Assembly (NCBI GenBank): GCA_025060505.1
Contig: JANXBU010000002.1
Location: 62,001-126,000 of the forward strand
DNA from: Candidatus Calescibacterium sp.
GTDB taxonomy: Bacteria; Calescibacteriota; Calescibacteriia; Calescibacteriales; Calescibacteriaceae
DNA: 64,000 nucleotides
Reading direction: 5' to 3'
Part shown: positions 1 through 8,633 of the stretch, in pieces
Layout of the letters: every line of letters starts with the position of its first letter
Numbering within the stretch: the stretch's first letter is position 1
Notes under the pieces: generated by a model
The model's input: only the letters and a program-made list of their open reading frames with translations
What the model was told of the DNA's origin: nothing
Database searches by the model: none
Position numbers and translations under genes: made by a program

Positions 1-819
1 AGATACAGATGGAATAAGCGAATTGACAATATCACCCTGCCCACCAATAACTTCATTTATTATCTTTTCTCTATCAATTGCATAGAATATTGCTTGCCTC
101 ACCTCTTTTTTAGAGAGAAAAGGATTTCTCGTATTCAGAGCAATGTAATTTATGTTTATACTTCGTTGAGTGAAAACGTCAATATTTTTCAGAGAAGAAA
201 CATAATGAAAAAGATGAGGAGGAACTGCATTGACGAGTATATCTATATCTCCCTTTTCGAATTCAAGAACCCTTGTGATATCGTTTTTGACTCCTTTAAT
301 CAGAACAGTTCTACCATTTACTCTTGATCTGAGAAGAACATAGTATCCGGGAGAAAAATCAACGACTTCAAAATCACCTGTGCAGTCTGTCCAATTCTCC
401 GGGAAAACAGGAAGCATCAACTCATAGATGATTGAAGAATTCTTTTCCGCATCAATTAGAATTTCATAATTTCCTTTATTGCGGAAAGACCTTATCATTT
501 TTATTCTCCCATAATCCTTATACTTTTGGATTGCTCCCAAAACCATTTGCGAATCTATGTTTCTTCCGGAACAAGTTTTAAGTCCCTGCTTTATTCTGAC
601 AAATATAGTTATTCCGTCTGAATAAGGCACTATTGAGTATTTTTCAACAAGGTCTGGCTCAGGTTCAAGATTCTGATTTACCCTGAAAAGAGACCTATGA
701 ATAAGCTCAACTACTCTGAAAGAGTAAGCAGAAACAGCGAGAGGAGGATAAAGGTTAGTCGGAGCATCCTCCATTGCTATAACAAGATTTACAATAAGAA
801 ATGTAAAATAGAAAAACAT
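1..819 (-). CDS. ABC transporter substrate-binding protein, family 5 (partial)
   Basis: Periplasmic solute-binding protein of the peptide/nickel (SBP_bac_5) type, cut by the window edge; 273 codons are present and the reading frame is open to base 1. Translation of the minus strand gives a short hydrophobic signal sequence (MFFYFTFLIVNLVIA) followed by a typical mature start, MEDAPTNLYPP. Residues near the cut (YIALNTRNPF, then VRQAIFYAIDREKII) match the most conserved family block, where the ligand-cavity helix lies. The family delivers oligopeptides or other large ligands to ABC importers; the ligand here cannot be told. The start is the ATG complement at 817-819. The permease genes, if linked, lie outside the window. 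Confidence 0.85.
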   Translation of the reverse strand, partial: MFFYFTFLIVNLVIAMEDAPTNLYPPLAVSAYSFRVVELIHRSLFRVNQNLEPEPDLVEKYSIVPYSDGITIFVRIKQGLKTCSGRNIDSQMVLGAIQKYKDYGRIKMIRSFRNKGNYEILIDAEKNSSIIYELMLPVFPENWTDCTGDFEVVDFSPGYYVLLRSRVNGRTVLIKGVKNDITRVLEFEKGDIDILVNAVPPHLFHYVSSLKNIDVFTQRSININYIALNTRNPFLSKKEVRQAIFYAIDREKIINEVIGGQGDIVNSLIPSVS

Positions 820-993
820 CTGATAAAAACATCAACAAACAAATAAAAAATTTGAATTCAATAAATCTACAATACACAAACAGCTAAATATTCTCAAACC
901 TTAACTTTCAAATTTTACAAAGGTTCAATTCCTTGATTACGCAACAACATGACATAAAAATCTAACATTTAAATTTTTAAAAATAAAAACACC

Positions 994-1746
994 ATGATAT
1001 ACTTGAAAAATATTAACAATTCTTCAAGTATGCGCAACAGAGCGAAACTTCTTTTAAATCTAAAAACTACTTTCATACTGCTTTTACTATATAGCTGTAC
1101 AAAACCAAACTATCTCCCACCACCGGCTCAGAACTACTACACAGATAAAATTAGAATAAATCCGGGTATTAGTCTCTCTGGATTATATCTTAACTCATCA
1201 ATAGACATATATGAAGGAATCCTTATAATACCAAATATTAATCTTCTTGGTTTTGACATGATAAGAGTTGGTTCTGGTCTTGGGAAAAAATTTTCCTTAA
1301 TAGAAGAGAAAATACTTTCATTTAACATTATCCCATCAATTTTTGCAAGCTTAATAAATTATGAAGGAGAAGAGAACATTGACTCACCTCATCTGAGAGG
1401 GATTGAATTATTTCCCGATATACAACTTTCATTTCATACAATATTTCTTGAAATACTTTTGGGATTCAGAGGTATTCTGATTCCATATGCTAAAATAAAT
1501 TGGATTGATACAAACACAAATCAAAGTACTGAAGAAACATACTCAAATCCATTTCAGATTTTTATACCATCGGTGTACGGAGGCTTATCTCTTGGTTTCA
1601 AGAGAGTTTACCTGAACGGAGGAATTGCTCTATTATTATTAGGAGAAGACATATTGAATCGTAAACAGAACCAAAATGTAGAACTAATAGATCGAATAGA
1701 TATCCCCAGAGGGACAATAAATCTTGGATTAAGTATATTTTTCTGA
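994..1746 (+). CDS. Predicted lipoprotein, possibly beta-barrel-like, unknown function
   Basis: A 250-residue protein I do not recognise. The N-terminus has a hydrophobic stretch (FILLLLYSC) ending in a lipobox Cys near residue 35, so it is probably lipidated and sorted to an outer-membrane face. The mature part is rich in alternating hydrophobic and polar residues with Gly-Ser turns and ends in a hydrophobic strand finishing with Phe (LGLSIFF), a pattern common in small outer-membrane barrels. An internal ATG at 1030 would give a more usual signal-peptide length and may be the real start; neither start has a Shine-Dalgarno sequence. It is divergent from the binding-protein gene and convergent with recR. 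Confidence 0.6.
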   Translation: MIYLKNINNSSSMRNRAKLLLNLKTTFILLLLYSCTKPNYLPPPAQNYYTDKIRINPGISLSGLYLNSSIDIYEGILIIPNINLLGFDMIRVGSGLGKKFSLIEEKILSFNIIPSIFASLINYEGEENIDSPHLRGIELFPDIQLSFHTIFLEILLGFRGILIPYAKINWIDTNTNQSTEETYSNPFQIFIPSVYGGLSLGFKRVYLNGGIALLLLGEDILNRKQNQNVELIDRIDIPRGTINLGLSIFF

Positions 1747-1749
1747 AAT

Positions 1750-1783
1750 ATCCGTGGTCAAAAATACCGGATTATCTTTTTTT
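1750..1783 (+). terminator. Weak candidate terminator after the lipoprotein gene
   Basis: A 5-bp inverted repeat (ATCCG 1750-1754, CGGAT 1768-1772) is followed four bases later by seven T residues at 1777-1783. It lies just after the stop codon at 1744-1746 and overlaps the 3' end of the convergent recR gene. The stem is short, so this is a tentative call. Confidence 0.25.
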
Positions 1784-2404
1784 CTCCGCTGTTATCTCTT
1801 TTCTTGATTCAAGGGCTTTTTTCAGTGTTGCCGTATCAATGTACTCCACCTCAGCTCCGAATGGAATACCGTAAGCTGGTCTGGTGACCTTTACATTAAA
1901 TTTTTCAAGTAGTTTTTTGATATACATGGCAGTTGCTTCACCCTCAACTGTTGTGTCTGTAAGTATGAGAACCTCCGAGATATTTTCAAGAGCAACCCTT
2001 GAAATAAGCTCCTTTACTTTTATATCAGAAAATCCAATTCCTTCCTGAGCCGATATGACTCCCCAGAGCACGTGGTAAAGCCCGTTCCAAACGCCAGATT
2101 TTTCAACAGATATAACATCTTCTATCCCCTCAACCACACATATTTTTGTTTTATCTCTTGATTCATCGGAACAGAATTTACATAAATTGCCTTCCGCTAT
2201 AAAAAAACATTTCTCACAGAGCCTTATCTTTGATTTTATATCCATTATATCTTTTGCAAATGATTCGACAAAGGTTGTAGGAGATTGAATAAGAAACAGT
2301 ACAAATCTGGTTGCGGTTTTCTCTCCTACTCCTGGGAGCATCATAAACTTTTTCATCAAAGAAACAAATTTTGAAAACACTAATCCCTTATCTACTCGCT
2401 CCAT
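1772..2404 (-). CDS. recR: Recombination mediator protein RecR
   Basis: RecR works with RecO (and RecF) to load RecA on gapped or SSB-coated DNA. The 210-residue product has the family order: an N-terminal helix-hairpin-helix (LPGVGEKTATRF, about residues 23-34), a four-Cys zinc finger (C63, C66, C75, C78), a Toprim domain beginning at VVEGIEDV and containing the glutamate motif TVEGEAT, and the C-terminal Walker-B-like segment YGIPFGAEVEYID. Length is slightly above the usual ~200 because of a basic tail. dnaX and the YbaB gene that often sit next to recR are absent here, so the gene stands alone. A TATAAT box lies 12 bases before the ATG. Confidence 0.95.
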   Translation of the reverse strand: MERVDKGLVFSKFVSLMKKFMMLPGVGEKTATRFVLFLIQSPTTFVESFAKDIMDIKSKIRLCEKCFFIAEGNLCKFCSDESRDKTKICVVEGIEDVISVEKSGVWNGLYHVLWGVISAQEGIGFSDIKVKELISRVALENISEVLILTDTTVEGEATAMYIKKLLEKFNVKVTRPAYGIPFGAEVEYIDTATLKKALESRKEITAEKKR

Positions 2405-2416
2405 AACTCAAAATAA

Positions 2417-2422
2417 ATTATA
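2417..2422 (-). promoter_or_regulatory. -10 box of recR, near-leaderless transcript
   Basis: The minus strand reads TATAAT here, with 12 bases before the recR ATG (2404). A start site about 7 bases downstream would leave a leader of roughly 5 bases. No clear -35 box is seen. Confidence 0.45.
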
Positions 2423-2570
2423 AACAAAGAAAGAAAAAATAAGCTAAACAAAGAAGAGAACAAAATATGAAAACCAATAAAAATCGCCTCAGCACATTGA
2501 TGAAATATTGCTTAGTTTTCTGAATATTTTTTTAGATTATACCAGATGCTTGCAAGCTAACCAAAAATAA

Positions 2571-3554
2571 CTAATCAAAGATAAGATCAAGGAACCAGCA
2601 GAAAAACAATCCAGACCCAAGAGCTATCCACGGTATTATAAACCAGAAGAAAAATATCGTAAGTATATAGCGCTTTGTTAAAGTTTTTCTGAATCCTTCT
2701 CTTGCACAAGATATACCAATAATACCAGATGTTATAGTTTCATTTATTGAGACTGGTATTCCCAGAATTGAGGCGAAGAGAATTATAGTTCCCTCCATAA
2801 CTTGTAGAACAGAAGCTCGAAGAATTCCTAATTTGAATATCTTTTCACCAACGGCTCTGAGAATTCTTGGAGAAAGTAGAACTGCACCGAAGCCGAAAGA
2901 CAAAGAGCCTATTGTGAGTATAAAATCATAGTAGCTATTGTCAAATCTAACAGAAATAACACCCATAGAATTAGCAAGGTTATTTGCTCCAGCTGAAAAG
3001 GCAAAATATGTTCCAGATGCAACAACAAAAAATTTAAATACATTTCTTACTTTCTCGATATCGTATCTAGCAGAAAAATCTACCAACCTAAAATATATGT
3101 ATTTTTCAAACAAGAATCCTCCAACAAAAGCGAGTGTCGGAGTAAAAAGCCACCATTTCAAAATATCAAAGAATTTCTGTGAATTCAGCTCTCCGGTATG
3201 AATTCCTATTGAGACAACCGTTAGTGTAACCATATGTGTGGTAGCTATTGGAACCTTGAAGAAAATAGCAAGTGCTATATATATTGACGAATTAACATAA
3301 TAGCAGAGAGTATATAGGTTTTGCTTCAGAATATCTGGCGGAACCAGTTTTTTCCCAATAGTTATTGCAACATTTTTTCCAATAAGCAGAGCTCCCAGCA
3401 TTATAGCAATTCCAGATATAATTGTAAGCAAGCGAGGATTCAAAACCCCAGCAGAGTGAGACGGAGCCATAGTAGTTGACCCATTTTCCCCACCAATCAA
3501 AGAAGACAAAGTTAAGGCAAACAATAGAAACGCAAAAGTATAATCCAAAAACAT
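2571..3554 (-). CDS. PiT-family inorganic anion (phosphate-type) transporter
   Basis: Polytopic inner-membrane carrier of the PHO4/PiT family, which moves phosphate or, in CysP-like members, sulfate by ion symport. The second inverted repeat carries a clear family signature, FSAGANNLANSMG. The matching site in the first half, normally GANDxAN, is replaced by GGENGSTTMAPSHSAG, so the substrate may not be ordinary phosphate. Later segments (TSGIIGISCAREGFR) and the overall hydrophobic profile fit the family. The reading frame extends to a GTG at 3599; I prefer the ATG at 3554 because it puts the first membrane segment at the usual place, but neither start has a Shine-Dalgarno sequence. No PhoU-like regulator is adjacent. 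Confidence 0.75.
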   Translation of the reverse strand: MFLDYTFAFLLFALTLSSLIGGENGSTTMAPSHSAGVLNPRLLTIISGIAIMLGALLIGKNVAITIGKKLVPPDILKQNLYTLCYYVNSSIYIALAIFFKVPIATTHMVTLTVVSIGIHTGELNSQKFFDILKWWLFTPTLAFVGGFLFEKYIYFRLVDFSARYDIEKVRNVFKFFVVASGTYFAFSAGANNLANSMGVISVRFDNSYYDFILTIGSLSFGFGAVLLSPRILRAVGEKIFKLGILRASVLQVMEGTIILFASILGIPVSINETITSGIIGISCAREGFRKTLTKRYILTIFFFWFIIPWIALGSGLFFCWFLDLIFD

Positions 3555-3693
3555 AACCAAAACAAACAAGCAAAATTTATACCAACCGAATAGAATCACA
3601 AAACATCAGGAAAAATAAAAAATAGTCCAAGAGATAAAGAAACAAAAGAAACAAAAATCGAAACAGAATAGAAATTGGAAAAAGGAACAATAA

Positions 3694-4812
3694 CTATATT
3701 CTGATTACAATCTTTCCTGAACCTCTTATCTGAACAGAATCGTGTAAAAAATCGATCTCTCCTTCACCATATAGACCAACAAAGTTTGGAGTAGATACTC
3801 TTATTTTATCTTCAAAGTTTCGAAGGATGAACTTTTTTCCAGCAGAGAATATAAGAACTTTGCCTTGTCCAGTAAGTTCTACAATATTTATCTTTCCAAC
3901 CTTCTTGATTTTAGTAGTCACAACATTATATTGAATTCTTGGTTCAAATCCAACAAGGTAAGGTTCCAAAACAGCAAATTTTCCCAACTCAGATATATCT
4001 ATGAAAGATATGTATTCCCCACCTATTATCACAGAGAGCCTTTCTCCTCTTATTCTTACAAAAGAGTGTTCTTTCCCTCCAAAAAGAGAGTTCTTTAATT
4101 TATTTCCTTGCCGCTCCTTAAGTGGGAAGACTTTGTACATTCCAGAAACAGATAGAATGAAAGATGTTCTAGCGATAAAGTCAGATTCTCCGAAAAGACT
4201 GAGCTCAATTATCCGAGCCCTTCTCAGAAATCCATCTGGAAGTTCAGGGTTTTGTTCAAGAGAAATTTTTTCATTTTCCGTTTCATAACTCTCTGTTTTT
4301 CTGCGATCTTCGAAAGGAGTTTCAATCTCCTCCTTAATTTCTTCAACTTTTTCTAGAAGCTCCTCTGGCTCTGGATATTTAACTTCTTGTTCTTCCTCCT
4401 TCTCCTGAATTTCGCTTATTTCAGTTATGTCTTCAAAAGAATGTTCTTCTTCAGTTTTTTTCTGCTGTTCTCTAAGACCTTTTCTTCTTTCACACTCGGC
4501 GAGTAATTCCAGAAGTTTCGATGATTCTGGGAATATCATTGCACCTTCTCTTACAACTCTCTCTGCTTCCTCAACACGACCAGCTTCAATCAGAGCCTGT
4601 GCATAGTTTATAAGAAGTTTTTCATTCTCCGGATGCTTTGAATAAAGCTCACCAAAGACCTGAGCAGACTCATTATACAGCTTCTTCTTAAAAAGGGCTA
4701 TTCCATATAGGTTATATATTTTTTCGTCCTTTGTCTCTTGGTACTTCTTGAGAGAAAATTCAAGAGCTTTATCTAACTCGCCTTTTTTCAGGAGTTCCTG
4801 AATCTCTATCAT
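3694..4812 (-). CDS. TPR protein with AIM24-like C-terminal domain
   Basis: A 372-residue cytoplasmic protein with three parts. Residues ~1-115 are tetratricopeptide repeats (for example KIYNLYGIALFKKKLYNESA and a following ALIEAGRVEEAERV unit). Residues ~118-185 are a Glu/Lys-rich linker. Residues ~190-372 are beta-rich and look like the AIM24/TSPAN family: short Gly-bounded strands ending in GEGEIDFLHDSVQIRGSGKI. No signal peptide is seen. The TPR part suggests a scaffold or docking role. It lies upstream of nothing obvious in the same operon; the PilZ gene is transcribed in the same direction 57 bases away. The AIM24 assignment is from sequence feel, not a search. Confidence 0.6.
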   Translation of the reverse strand: MIEIQELLKKGELDKALEFSLKKYQETKDEKIYNLYGIALFKKKLYNESAQVFGELYSKHPENEKLLINYAQALIEAGRVEEAERVVREGAMIFPESSKLLELLAECERRKGLREQQKKTEEEHSFEDITEISEIQEKEEEQEVKYPEPEELLEKVEEIKEEIETPFEDRRKTESYETENEKISLEQNPELPDGFLRRARIIELSLFGESDFIARTSFILSVSGMYKVFPLKERQGNKLKNSLFGGKEHSFVRIRGERLSVIIGGEYISFIDISELGKFAVLEPYLVGFEPRIQYNVVTTKIKKVGKINIVELTGQGKVLIFSAGKKFILRNFEDKIRVSTPNFVGLYGEGEIDFLHDSVQIRGSGKIVIRI

Positions 4813-4869
4813 ACATAAAAGTTTAAAAAAGATAAACAGAACATTAATTTGATCTGTAAAAAATAATCG

Positions 4870-5802
4870 TTAAGATTCGTATTCGAGTTTTCTTTTGAGT
4901 TCCTGTCTTTGCCTCATCAGCCAGTAATCTCTTACTATTTTTCTATCATCATCTAGTATCTGAGTGAATTGAAGACCAATTCTTGTTTTTCCACCTTCAC
5001 CATCTCCAATGAATCTTATCTCTCCTTTCGCGGACACTAAAGCCCACTCATGTTTCTTTGCTCCCTCCTTCGTAGGTAACCTGAAAGCTAAAGATGCAAT
5101 TGACATTTTTTGAATCTTATCCTTAGGAACCTGAACATCTAATCCAAGACCGTATTCATTTATATCCACAAGCATTCCCTTGTGAGTTCCAAAGTTTGGA
5201 ATCTCTATTACAACCTCAATCGGTTCAGCTGGATCCGGTTTGACTCTGTGAGCAGATCTTCCGCTTACCCTATCAATCTTTTCAGGAAGAGAAAAGACCA
5301 AAGATCCTTTGAACATACCCTTGAAGTATGATTCAAAAGAAAATTTTCCATTTGTATCTGAATATTCAAATTTTACCTTTACCTGAGGCTTCAGAGCTTC
5401 TTTATATTTCGGGTTATCTGGTTCTCTTACCAGACATACATATTCATTCTTTGAAACAGCAACTTTCTCAAATAAAACAAAATATGATCTTTCATCTCCA
5501 GGAATCATCATTTTTACGGGCAATTCATGTTTGGCGAGTTCTTGTATATGCTTCACTCGGACAGCTTCTTTGTGTAACTCTTCAACGTAAAATAATGTAA
5601 CTTCTTTTTGCTCAAATGTAGACATTTTTCCTACCTCCCCAATTTCCTCATCTGATTTAATTTTATAAATTCCTTTTGTATCTTTTCCATTTTTTGATTT
5701 CGAATCATCATAATATGCTGATAAACCGTTAGAAATTTTAATTTTAACCTGATTTTTTCCGACTTCCTCTTTTTCCTTTCTTTTTATCAAAAATGAAAAC
5801 AT
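4870..5802 (-). CDS. PilZ-domain (c-di-GMP receptor) protein
   Basis: A 310-residue YcgR-like protein that probably binds cyclic di-GMP. The N-terminal ~180 residues contain a YcgR-type beta-barrel ending in LVFSLPEKIDRVSGRSAHRV, which carries the Arg-rich c-di-GMP contact. This is followed by the PilZ barrel with VDINEYGLGLDV, equivalent to the D/NxSxxG motif with Asn in place of Ser, and a conserved RIGLQFTQI strand. The first ~70 residues are charged and low in complexity. The start is well supported: the minus strand has AAGGAGGT seven bases before the ATG. Such proteins link second-messenger level to motility or surface behaviour; no flagellar or pilus genes are in the window. Confidence 0.85.
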   Translation of the reverse strand: MFSFLIKRKEKEEVGKNQVKIKISNGLSAYYDDSKSKNGKDTKGIYKIKSDEEIGEVGKMSTFEQKEVTLFYVEELHKEAVRVKHIQELAKHELPVKMMIPGDERSYFVLFEKVAVSKNEYVCLVREPDNPKYKEALKPQVKVKFEYSDTNGKFSFESYFKGMFKGSLVFSLPEKIDRVSGRSAHRVKPDPAEPIEVVIEIPNFGTHKGMLVDINEYGLGLDVQVPKDKIQKMSIASLAFRLPTKEGAKKHEWALVSAKGEIRFIGDGEGGKTRIGLQFTQILDDDRKIVRDYWLMRQRQELKRKLEYES

Positions 5803-6446
5803 ATTTTTTACCTCCTTTTTATTTAGTTGCCTATGTTCATATATATCGTAATTCTTTTTTTATATTTTAGCATATTTTTCAAAAATTTTTTGTTTATATA
5901 TTTCTTTATAAGACAAAAATATTAGCTTAGCTAATTTTTTATTTATTCAACTATCACATTAAAAATTCTCGAAGTAAATTTTTCAAAAACTACTGTTCCC
6001 AATATATGATCACTGAAAGAAGATTTCAAATCATTCACGATACAAAAATACCAGTTGAAAAAACATTTGTAGTCTAGTTTTAAACTAAGGCTCTATCCGC
6101 TATAAGAGTTGATCCAATTTGCAGCGAGCAAAATTAACGCTCTATCACAAACATCAGATCTTTGAAAAAAATTTTGTGGGCAAAAATGATACGAGACATA
6201 ATTCTATGATTACAACAGAGCAAAAAATTATTATCACTTTGTAGAAATCCGGTACCATCCAGCGAAAATATCGCACTGAAAAAACTCTAACAAAGTCATC
6301 TAATTACATGATTTCGGCAAAGCAATATCATTCTCTCAAACTTCACAACAAAGAAAAATTGAATCGTTCGGTTTGAAACAAATCCGCAATGATACGCAAC
6401 AAACAATGTTTTTGTACATTGACTCAAAAAAATTCGAAAAACTATT

Positions 6447-6465
6447 TTGATCAATTTTTGATCAA
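6447..6465 (+). promoter_or_regulatory. Tandem TTGATCAA palindromes upstream of dnaK
   Basis: The 8-bp palindrome TTGATCAA occurs at 6447-6454 and again at 6458-6465, an 11-base step that places both copies on the same face of the helix. They are ~51 bases upstream of the predicted -35 box of dnaK. This is a typical arrangement for cooperative binding of a dimeric regulator. The regulator is unknown, and the canonical CIRCE element is absent. Confidence 0.4.
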
Positions 6466-6515
6466 AAAAACACACGTAAAGACTCTCACAAAAGAAAACA
6501 ATTTTGAAAAAGCCT

Positions 6516-6545
6516 TTGACTTAGTATTCCAAGACTATATATAAA
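6516..6545 (+). promoter_or_regulatory. dnaK promoter
   Basis: A sigma-70-type pair: TTGACT at 6516-6521 and TATAAA at 6540-6545 (18-base spacer), or TATATA at 6538-6543 (16-base spacer). The ATG of dnaK is at 6558, so the leader would be only a few bases long. Confidence 0.5.
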
Positions 6546-6557
6546 GATTATCAAGCT

Positions 6558-8459
6558 ATGAATAGTAGAAGACCGATAGGAATAGATCTTGGAACAACAA
6601 ACTCAGTTATAGCAACAATGGAAGGTTCCGATGTAAAAGTTATACCATCAGCAGAAGGACCAACAACTGTTCCATCTGTTGTTTCTTGGGTGAAAGAGAA
6701 CGAAGTTATAGTAGGTATACCGGCAAAAAGGCAATCTATAGTCAATCCAGAAAACACAGTGTATTCAATCAAGAGGTTCATGGGAAGAAGTTATGACGAA
6801 TCTATTGAGGAGGCGAAAAGAGTTCCATATAAAGTCGTAAGAGGTCCTAACAATGACGCGCGTGTTTATATTCCAGCCGCACAGAAGGAATTCTCTCCAC
6901 CTGAAATATCAGCTTTTATCTTGAAAAAACTTGTCAAAGATGCTGAAGCTTTCTTAGGTGAGAAAATAAGAGATGTTGTTATAACAGTTCCTGCCTACTT
7001 CAATGATGCGCAGAGACAAGCAACAAAAGATGCTGGATCAATAGCAGGATTAAATGTCATAAGAATCTTAAACGAGCCAACAGCAGCGGCACTAGCTTAT
7101 GGATTTGAAAAAAAGAAAAAAGCCAGAATCGCCGTATATGATCTTGGAGGTGGAACTTTTGATATATCTGTTCTTGAAGTCGGAGATGAAATCATTGAAG
7201 TGAAATCAACAGGTGGAGACACTCACCTTGGAGGAGATGATTTTGATCTTGAAATAATGAAGTGGCTTATTGAAGAATTCAAAAAAGACACTGGCATAGA
7301 TTTATCAAAAGATAAAATGGCTTTGCAAAGACTCAAAGAAGCAGCAGAAACAGCAAAAAAGGAACTCTCTTCAAAGCTAGAAACAGAAATAAACCTACCC
7401 TTTATATCTGCTGATGCAACTGGACCGAAACATCTTGTTAGGAAGCTAACACGTTCACAGTTTGAAAGAATGATTGAAAAATACATAACAAGAACAATTG
7501 AACTTGTTGAAAGAGTCATAAGAGATGGAGGTTTCAAAGTAAAGGATATCGACGAAATAATACTCGTTGGAGGTTCAACCAGAATCCCGAAAGTTCAGGA
7601 AGAGCTTAGAAATCTCATAGGAAAAGAACCAGCAAGAGGAATAAATCCAGATGAAGTTGTAGCAGTTGGTGCAGCAATTCAAGCTGGTATAGTAACCGGA
7701 ACCGCAAAAGACATTCTACTGCTCGATGTTATTCCAATATCTCTTGGAGTTGAAACATACGGAGGAATATTCACAAAAATAGTCGAAAAGAACACAACTA
7801 TTCCTATAAAGAAATCAGAGATATTTACAACAGCAGAAGATAATCAAACAGTTGTTGAAGTTCATATTCTTCAAGGAGAAAGACCTATGGCAAGGGATAA
7901 CAGATCTCTTGGAAGATTCTACCTTGAAGGTATTCCTCCAGCTCCACGAGGAATTCCAAAAATAGAAGTTACATTTGATATTGATGTGAACGGAATTCTC
8001 ACTGTGCATGCAAAAGAACTCTCAACAGGAAAAAACGCTTCCATCAGAATTGAAGGTTCAACGAATCTGAGAAAAGAAGAGATAGATAGAATGATAGAAG
8101 AAGCAAAGAAATACGAAGAAGAAGATAAAAGAAAATTTGAACTTGCACAAGAGAAAAACAAATTGGATTCTCTTTGCTACCAGCTTGAAAAAACAATAAA
8201 AGAATTCAAAGAAAAAATATCCCCCGATATAGTTTCGGAAGCAGAAAGAGTTATACAGAAAGGAAGAGAAGTATTTCAAAATTCAAATGATATAAATGAG
8301 GTCAGAGCAAAAATTAGAGATGTTGAGTCTGCAATGTCGAAGGTTTCTTCATCAATATACTCGCAGCAAGTTGGAACACAAAGCAAAACATCTGATGGAG
8401 GATCAGAAGGACCAAACTCTCCGGGCGGTGAGACAAAAGATACAGAGTGGAGAAGATGA
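6558..8459 (+). CDS. dnaK: Molecular chaperone DnaK (Hsp70)
   Basis: ATP-driven chaperone that cycles on unfolded polypeptides with DnaJ and GrpE. The 633-residue length is normal. The ATPase domain shows [11 protein letters not shown] at residues 5-15, [13 protein letters not shown], the phosphate-binding [11 protein letters not shown] and the adenosine motif [10 protein letters not shown]. The substrate domain (about 380-505) begins after the linker [19 protein letters not shown]. The helical lid is followed by a Gly/Ser-rich tail that ends TEWRR instead of the common EEVDA-type end. The usual partners grpE, dnaJ and hrcA are not adjacent. Two palindromes and a promoter lie upstream; the tRNA-Glu gene follows. 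Confidence 0.97.
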   Translation: MNSRRPIGIDLGTTNSVIATMEGSDVKVIPSAEGPTTVPSVVSWVKENEVIVGIPAKRQSIVNPENTVYSIKRFMGRSYDESIEEAKRVPYKVVRGPNNDARVYIPAAQKEFSPPEISAFILKKLVKDAEAFLGEKIRDVVITVPAYFNDAQRQATKDAGSIAGLNVIRILNEPTAAALAYGFEKKKKARIAVYDLGGGTFDISVLEVGDEIIEVKSTGGDTHLGGDDFDLEIMKWLIEEFKKDTGIDLSKDKMALQRLKEAAETAKKELSSKLETEINLPFISADATGPKHLVRKLTRSQFERMIEKYITRTIELVERVIRDGGFKVKDIDEIILVGGSTRIPKVQEELRNLIGKEPARGINPDEVVAVGAAIQAGIVTGTAKDILLLDVIPISLGVETYGGIFTKIVEKNTTIPIKKSEIFTTAEDNQTVVEVHILQGERPMARDNRSLGRFYLEGIPPAPRGIPKIEVTFDIDVNGILTVHAKELSTGKNASIRIEGSTNLRKEEIDRMIEEAKKYEEEDKRKFELAQEKNKLDSLCYQLEKTIKEFKEKISPDIVSEAERVIQKGREVFQNSNDINEVRAKIRDVESAMSKVSSSIYSQQVGTQSKTSDGGSEGPNSPGGETKDTEWRR

Positions 8460-8547
8460 AATTTAAAATCGGATTGCATATACAAAAACTTTCTGCTTTT
8501 GCTTCTTGCTGAGGATATTTTATTAAAATGAAATCTCTAATAAAGGA

Positions 8548-8625
8548 GCCCCCATCGTCTAGCCTGGTCTAGGACATCGGTCTTTCAAGCCGGTAACGCG
8601 GGTTCAAATCCCGCTGGGGGCGCCA
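8548..8625 (+). tRNA. tRNA-Glu (UUC)
   Basis: Cloverleaf with 7-bp acceptor GCCCCCA/TGGGGGC, anticodon loop CTTTCAA (anticodon TTC, reading GAA/GAG), T-arm GCGGGTTCAAATCCCGC, discriminator G, and an encoded CCA at 8623-8625. The anticodon stem has G-T closing pairs. The start codon of bpsA is only 8 bases after the CCA. Confidence 0.95.
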
Positions 8626-8633
8626 AATTTCTT

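Larger units (their letters stand above)
5803..6557. other. 755-base gene-free region between PilZ gene and dnaK
   Basis: No convincing reading frame on either strand. The left edge holds the leader of the PilZ gene. The middle (about 5940-6420) is AT-rich without clear repeats. The right edge holds the tandem TTGATCAA sites and the dnaK promoter listed separately. The sequence could be decayed coding DNA, but I found no recognisable remnant. Confidence 0.5.
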
